From: Cryptomeria japonica
Lineage: Eukaryota > Streptophyta > Pinopsida > Cupressales > Cupressaceae
Reading direction: 5' to 3'
DNA: 64,000 nucleotides
Assembly: GCF_030272615.1 (NCBI RefSeq)
Contig: NC_081414.1
Coordinates: 391,001-455,000, forward strand
In this document: positions 57,521 through 64,000 of the stretch, piece after piece
Position numbering within the stretch: the stretch's first letter is position 1
How the letters are laid out: each line of letters starts with the position of its first letter
Notes under the pieces: generated by a model
Seen by the model: the letters and a program-made list of their open reading frames with translations, nothing else
Told to the model about the DNA's origin: nothing
The model's database searches: none
Made by a program: the position numbers and the translations under genes

Positions 57521-60259
57521 CGAATCTGCAAAGGTCTTTTTATTTTCACAATGGCAAGTGGAAATGCTTGTACAGCAAAGTAGAGGCATGTACACTAGTG
57601 GAGGTACATCCCTTCTCTTGCTTTCATCGACAACAAACACTATCAAACCCATGATCAAATGTCTTATTTTTTCCAAGTTAGAAATTGGGATCTATTGTAA
57701 TTGTAGCCCCAATGAGATTGCCTCTTATTTCAACAATATATTTATTATTATTATGATCATATTATATATCTTTTTCTATTCACTGAATCTAAATTTTTTG
57801 CATATCCATTTGAAACAAGAGTGATGCTATTGAGGGGCCCATTAATTTTTGTAAGAATTTGTCAAAATAGCCAAGATCAAGAGCTTAATGAATAGCACAA
57901 CAACAGAGATAAAATATTGATAAGAACAAATTGTATTCTCATCAAGATGCAAAATACCATTAACTGGATTAACCAATACAATGAAGATGAGCCTACTTAT
58001 AAAGGCAAGGCAATATGGATATGTGAGAAAACAATCATGAAATGTGGCTCAATGAGAAGCAAGTGTAGGTGAGAGTAGATAGGAGAAATAATAAAGTATT
58101 CCATAAGAGGTGGATCACCCACCGAAGGTGGAAAGTAACAACAAGATAAGAACACAAAAGGTGGAGTTTCTCTTACAAGCAACTTCCCTAAGTGTCTCAT
58201 ATCCAAACTACTATGAAATGCATTACCCTAAGTCAACTTAAGTAAAGTGTAATTATGAGACATAATTTACACCAACAATTTTGTTATTATTATTGGCATA
58301 TAGAGCTTCCAAATGGCTGAAGTATCTATAGCTTTTCATCTTCTCTTCTAGTCCTTCCCTCTTGTTGGTTGTTTCAAATGATTGTCTAGGTTTCTCTAGA
58401 GATTAGTCATCTTATTATCAAGAACTCTAGATCAATGGCCAACGACTAGGAGACTCGTTTTACACTTTTATCCCTTGCACTTTAGGCTTTGCAAAACCTA
58501 GGGTGGCTATCCCTTAATGACACTAAAAATGAATATAACTCAGGGTTACAACACAATGCCTAGCAAATGGTAATCATCATAAAAAATAAATAAGGATTTA
58601 TATTTTATTGGAATGAGTAACAAATCCTTACATGTCTTTGAAACCGTAGTATGGAGAGTGAGAATAATTAAAACTAAACTACATAAGATAAAGGGTTTTT
58701 TGGATTTGGCTTTGAATTTTGAAGGTTGTTAATGAAATTGAAAAAGAAGCAAAGAAGAATACCAATGCATTTCGTGGGCTATAAAGTCATATGTAAAGCA
58801 TTGTACATCACAACATTCAAACATATTTTGATGATCATTTCAGTCATTGTCAACTTATGACTTGTAGACTCCTACAATACAACCATTTTTTAATAATCTA
58901 TTTTAAACTATAATGCTCACATCATTCTCAAACAAGTGTTTAGACCATCTCTTGTACAAATAGAATGCTATAAGAATAGTTCAAATTAATGTGCTTGAAA
59001 AATCTCCATAATCCTAAATTATTTTATTCAAATAGTACTAAATTCTAAAATTGGAGACAATTACAAAGCAGTATATTTTTTATATAATCACATAACAGAA
59101 ATCACTTGCATGCTAAAATTGGAGACAATTACAAAGCAGTATATTTTTTATATAATCACATAACAGAAATCACTTGCATAAATGGACCTTCACTTGTGAT
59201 AGACTACACCTTACCCCTATACAGACATTTTTTTGTTTTTAAAATTAGAACTATTTACAATGAGGCCCAAAAGCCTTTTAAACCAACTATAGAGTGCAAA
59301 AGAAGGTTAAGGCATGTATGGACTTCTAAACTCTAGCTTCGTGCACCTTATGGAATGTCTAACAAGAATAAACATCAAATCCAATCTTGGGTGACTAGAG
59401 AGGCCAAAAAGGACATGCCTACCACTCAATCATGCCTTGGCATTGAATATTTATAAGAAAAGAGAAGATAGCCCACAAACGTTATGATTTGGGGTGGGCT
59501 TAAAACAAAAGAGACACTTTAAAGTATTAAATGAGCATGAACACATCTTATTTATCTATATGCAAGAGAATATGTAATTCAAGAGTTTATTGTATCTTTG
59601 TGGATCAAAATTTATTGATTAAAAGAGTTGTTGGGCATTAATGGCAATTCTACACTTTGAAAACACACAATTGGGTTTGTCAATAAGGTTTCGATACTAG
59701 ACTACCAAAAAGAACAACATGAGAAACCTCGCAACCCTGATGAGGAAGCACTAGTTGGGCATTCAGGAGATTATAATCAATTCCACCATTATTTCTCATT
59801 CAAATAAACTAAGTGTTTATATCTAATCATTCATGTTTTTAATATTGATTGTTAGTTCCTACCAAGGGCAAGAATACTAATGCATTCACCCAAATTTATT
59901 AAATGTCAAAGCATCAACCAATCAAAATCAATAATTAAAATAGCTTGACCAAATTTTCTAATGTTTATATTTTTGTCTCCATTTTCATCAGTAATATTCT
60001 ACAATCATTTCACTATTATATAATAGTAACTACTTTTGTCCTATTTCTTTTGATAATGAAATGGGTGATAAAGTCACTTGATTTTTTATAATAATAATTT
60101 AAAAATACCTAGAATTATAAATATCAAACATACAAAAAGATCAAATGTATAGCTCTAATTGACTCATTTATATAATGATAATATAATAAATTCTTATATA
60201 ATATATATAATTATTAGATAATAATATAATAACTAATAAATAATAATGTAATATAATTT
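57521..60259. other. AT-rich spacer, possible LTR debris
   Basis: No gene found. Around 57950-58200 the sequence has a CTTATAAAGG TATA-like box and a leader-like stretch reminiscent of gypsy LTRs, without definable ends. The part from 58650 to 60259 is AT-rich with only short frames. Confidence 0.35.
59045..59179. repeat. 68-bp perfect tandem duplication
   Basis: Unit 59045-59112 is repeated at 59113-59179 with no visible difference. Confidence 0.92.
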
Positions 60260-60264
60260 ATATA

Positions 60265-61964
60265 TGTGTGCACGAAAAGTGGTGCAAAGAAACGGAAATT
60301 TCGGTTTCAAAAAGGGCCCACACACCAATGGGACTCTTGGTGCAAGTTATGGAGCTATATTTGAATAGCTCAACTCCCCAAGGGATGCTCCATTGTTCTC
60401 TATCTCACAAGATCCCTCAAGTCAATGCCTTTGCTCTCAGATCACTGAGAAAAGTGACTTCAGGAATGACAACTCCGAGAATGAGGGATGCTTGATCAAC
60501 TTAATATGGATGCATTCCTAGTTATGTGTGATATTAAATCTAATATGATTTAAACTAGCATGGATATGATGATAAGATAAAAGATTAGTAAACCTATCCT
60601 AACATGATATACTAGTCTAATATGAGAGTGCTATGATAATAGAAATGCTTCTTAAAATGCTTATTAAGATGATTTCTATTCAAAAAGAGCCTAAATGTTT
60701 GATTTAAAAATGATTATGGGTGTATGAAATTTAGATGCGTAGTAAAATGGCTATAAGTTTGATACTGAAGACTTGGATTTGAAAATGAGAGAATGAGAGC
60801 TCTATTTATAGAAAAAATAGGGCAATGGATGGTCAAGATTGGATAATCTTAACAAGGGCCAGGATTCAAAGCTATCAATCCATGTTTATAATTCTCACCA
60901 ATGAAATGGTGACAGTTGTTAACAAAAGACTTCTTCAGATGAGATGTAAGAAGCATTAAATGCTTGAGAAGACATGATGGTTACCTTGGGAGGTAAGGGT
61001 TAAGGTTAGGCTAAGGTTATCCATTAGATAAAGCTTTTACCCAAAGGATAAACTCTTGTGCAAGGGTTAAAGGGATAACCATGGTCAAAGCAATGAATGC
61101 TTGATGAGACCCTTGGGTTAGATGAAGGCTGAGTTAGAGAGAAAGTCTCTAATCATGCAAGAAGGTTGAGTTAACCATTAATGGTTAGGAAGACTTCAAA
61201 GGTTAACTTGTTGAAGACATAAAGCCTTGAATCATTTTCAATGAGGGTTTGAGAAGTGACTTCCCTTTGCTTAGGGATGTGACAATATTTAGGAGATGGA
61301 TTAGGCTAATTTAGAAGTGATTAGAAGAATCTAGAAGGGGGTTTAGGGAGGCAAGTGGGAGATGTAGGAGAGTGCAAGTGGATGGAGGGGAACTTTAATT
61401 AAAATAATTTACTTTATTTCAACTAAAATAGATGCAACTTGCATAAATACAAGTGGGGGATTAAAATAAATAAATTAGATTTATTTACTTGCAATGAACA
61501 ATTTAATTAAATGTAAATTTAATTAAAAGGGGAAAAGGGGGAATTAATTAAATAAAGTGATTTATTTAATTAAAGGATATGAAAGACTTAGGTGAACTTA
61601 ATTAAATAAATTGAGTAATTCATTTAATTAAATAGATGAATGTGAATAATTTAATTAAACGGAATTTTTATTTTTTTTAATAAGTAAATAGTTGCAGAGG
61701 GGCAGCACCCTTGTATTAATCAAATTAAGAGAATACAAGGCCTGATTCACTGAGAGCAGTAGGGGGAAAGAACCAGGAAGAAAACCCCCTACCCTATCTT
61801 TATTCCTTATACAAAAATACCAACAATGGAGGCTAGATAAGTACAAAACATCAAATGCCAACCTCTAGAAGTATAATTAAACATAATTTAATTAAATAGA
61901 GGAATGAGGTTAAAATGAATATTAAATATTCACTTAGGAAAGTGGTCATTTTTATACGTCTACA
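60265..61964 (-). mobile_element. Solo LTR, target duplication ATATA, with nested L1
   Basis: On the minus strand it begins TGTAGACGTATAAAAATG at 61964 and ends ...CGTGCACACA at 60265. Flanks ATATA (60260-60264 and 61965-61969) match, although the surroundings are AT-rich so the match is weaker evidence than elsewhere. A minus-strand TATA box CTATAAATAGAGC lies near 60812-60800. The start resembles the TGTAGACACCC LTR at 31799, and both carry clustered TTTATTTAATTAA modules (61400-61650 here). It contains an L1 insertion at 61661-61873. Confidence 0.7.
61661..61873 (-). mobile_element. 5'-truncated L1 LINE insertion
   Basis: The insert sits between 9-bp direct repeats TAATTAAAC (61652-61660 and 61874-61882). 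On the minus strand it ends with a conserved L1-type 3' tail (CTTAATTTGATTAATACAAG then GGTGCTGCC) and an A-rich run TTATTAAAAAAAATAAAAATT. Truncation at the 5' end and an A-rich tail next to one repeat are signs of target-primed reverse transcription. Confidence 0.8.
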
Positions 61965-64000
61965 ATATATATTAATGAAATAATTGTAATATATTTATAT
62001 ATATAAACTAAATATAATCGAAGAATTAAAACATTACATGGTCATCAATAATAAAAATAGAATAATTACTATGAATAATAATAGATGTTATTAATAATTT
62101 TTATTATAATATAGATTAATTATTGCATGTATAATTATACATGATACTAGTTATCATAATTATTTTATTTTTGTGTTAGTAAAGTTAACGTAATTTTATT
62201 AATATTATCAAAAAATACAATAAGATTTGTCACAATTTTAGCTCCTCCTACTTCGAATCCATACAAATTCACAATCTACATTTATCCTATCCAGAATAGT
62301 TTCTACATATAAAACTTGTCATAGTTTCTGCTACTCCTTTGAATCCATACAAATTTCTAGTCTGCATCTATCCTATTCACCATAGTTTCTACATACGTTT
62401 CTACAAAAAATTATGTTTCCAATCCTACTTCTTACATAAATATTTCTAAACTTTAACAAAAAAACAAAAAGAAAACTGAAAACCCTAACAATCCTTCCTT
62501 CTTCACATTCTACAACATAGGCATTATGGTAACAAACTTCTATGTCACTATTCCACCTCGCCTTGCGTGGTAGTCTTAGAGCTCACTGAGACGACTTCGC
62601 TCATTCTTTTTGTCTTTGATCCCATGAGCCTTCCCCTCTTTCTCTTTGTCTCATTCTTCTTTTGACTTCTCTGCTCTGAGAGTGTTATCATAATTATTAT
62701 TATATTTCATTAATTAACAATAATATTTGCATAACTATTATGAAAATACATGGAGCTTTAATTCTAATTTGACACTCTATTTATTGCAAAACCTTTAGTA
62801 TACATATCTAATTTGTGTTACATGTAGAAATCATTATTGTTACGATGTTGCCTAACTAAGTGATATGTTATAGATTGAACTAGATGCAACACATCTATTG
62901 TTTACATACTAAGGAAAAGCATTTTATGTTTTAATATTTAAATATAGATGCTTCAAGGTTAAACTTTCTTTAATACTATTTGTCAAAAGATTTACTATAT
63001 TATTACTAAAAAATTTATTCTAAGAATTCCAATTTATTATTTAATGATGTCAATATTTTAATATTATTACTACAATTCAGAAATACCAACTTTAAAACAA
63101 AAGCATTATGATAGGAACCCGATGCATATGTGTATCTTGTTGATTTGATTGGCATGAGCTAGATCAATGATGATCACATGATTTGATTATCTTTGGCTTC
63201 GAGGATGTGATGCATTAAGAGTCATTGACCTCTTTTGAAATATGGACAGATATATATGTCCTTGTGGAACTAATGCAAACACGTGTTAGTCCATTGCGCT
63301 ATCGTAGTCCAAGTCAGGCCTACCTTTTGATATCTTGTGATATGCCTAGAATGAGCAATATCTTCCCACGTGATTTTATCTTTACTAGCAATCGCAGCTT
63401 GGTGTGTGATGTGTACGACAAACAAGTGTGGAAGGTCAATTAAAAAAAAAATTGATTTTTTTGTATACATTTATGCAATGCATGACGTCAATTGATAGGT
63501 CATTTACGAAATGATGTTTTTGCAAAAAAGGTATCAATGGAGAAGTGATAGTTTAAAATCGACCATGTATCCTCTTACAAGGATTGAAATACAAATAAGT
63601 TATTAAAAAATGGGAATGTAAATGAAAAACATTGTGAAGCAAGGTATGATGTGCATTGAATGGCATGGGATTTATGTAAGGACTGTGGAAAGGGGCTCCT
63701 TGGCTTCCTATAAATGCTTTGGTTCCTTCTGGTCCAAGCGTCCACTTGACTAAAATATTTCCAGCTAGAGCCAAACTGTAAAGGGCTCTGAATATATTGA
63801 ACGGGAACACTGGCTACAATTTGTTAGAGTTTTGGTTATGACCCAAGCTCCAAATACATTTAATGAGAATTGCAGCTTCAATTTTTTTTAGATTTTTTGT
63901 TATAATTTATGTTTTAATGGTAAATGTGTGAAATCTCTATTAACGAAGTAATACATTTTTGTCTTCATAATATATGTGATTGATTTTATTAACATTTAAG
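61965..64000. other. AT-rich right end, no gene seen
   Basis: Low-complexity AT-rich DNA (61970-62220, 62690-63110) and short frames only. A TATA-like CCTATAAATGC at about 63707 could be a promoter, but nothing downstream in the window supports a transcript. Confidence 0.35.
62227..62395. repeat. Imperfect ~88-bp direct repeat
   Basis: Segments 62227-62309 and 62316-62395 share GAATCCATACAAATT, ATCCTAT and ATAGTTTCTACATA in the same order with many substitutions. An old tandem duplication. Confidence 0.75.

Noticed and set aside
1..64000. CRISPR arrays, operons, bacterial promoters or prophage
   Set aside because: No evenly spaced identical repeats with unique spacers, and everything recognisable is eukaryotic plant sequence. 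The direct repeats present are tandem duplications, minisatellites or LTRs.

Overview
This window looks like nuclear DNA of a land plant. It has spliceosomal-type introns, an intact pentatricopeptide-repeat (PPR) gene, decayed DYW-class PPR pseudogenes, and a dense, nested mixture of Ty1/copia, Ty3/gypsy, L1-type LINE, hAT and SINE sequence. The very low gene density, heavy decay and long LTR families suggest a large gymnosperm-type genome. That placement is inference; no species can be named from the sequence alone.

Only one protein-coding gene looks intact: an intronless P-class PPR gene on the minus strand (53880-56390). A diverged copy of its last repeat lies just downstream. Everything else recognisable is transposable-element sequence or pseudogene. 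From left to right: a broken LINE (1-5395); a minus-strand Ty3 pol remnant (6100-8950); a copia pol 3' end with its LTR (9023-11156); a stretch with one candidate host terminal exon (11919-12018); a tRNA-derived SINE (13631-13795); unrecognised broken ORFs (13860-14965); a gypsy-like LTR with a nested solo LTR (14970-17439); a minus-strand LTR carrying a codon-length minisatellite (17440-19068); and a copia pol with a nested solo LTR and its 3' LTR (19058-23625).

Next come a DYW-type PPR pseudogene split by a complete hAT transposon (24640-29977), and a deleted gypsy element whose two LTRs each carry a nested solo LTR (29978-37002). A second gypsy-like LTR and a third copia element, itself split by a solo LTR, follow (37350-44613). 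Then a further gypsy-like LTR with another solo LTR (44614-46570), a second DYW PPR pseudogene split by a small hAT-like element (47520-49414), a minus-strand LINE fragment (51680-52165), the PPR gene, and an AT-rich right end holding one more solo LTR, which contains a truncated L1 (60265-61964).

The clearest result is structural. Six solo LTRs have perfect 5-bp target duplications, one hAT has a perfect 8-bp duplication, and one L1 insertion has a 9-bp duplication. Several are confirmed by an uninterrupted paralogous copy, or an interrupted reading frame, within the same window. I found no unmistakable new defence or metabolic system. The best candidates for something undescribed are the LTR-borne repeat arrays, the large hAT subterminal hairpin, the unknown ORFs at 14331-14965, and the orphan terminal exon near 12 kb.
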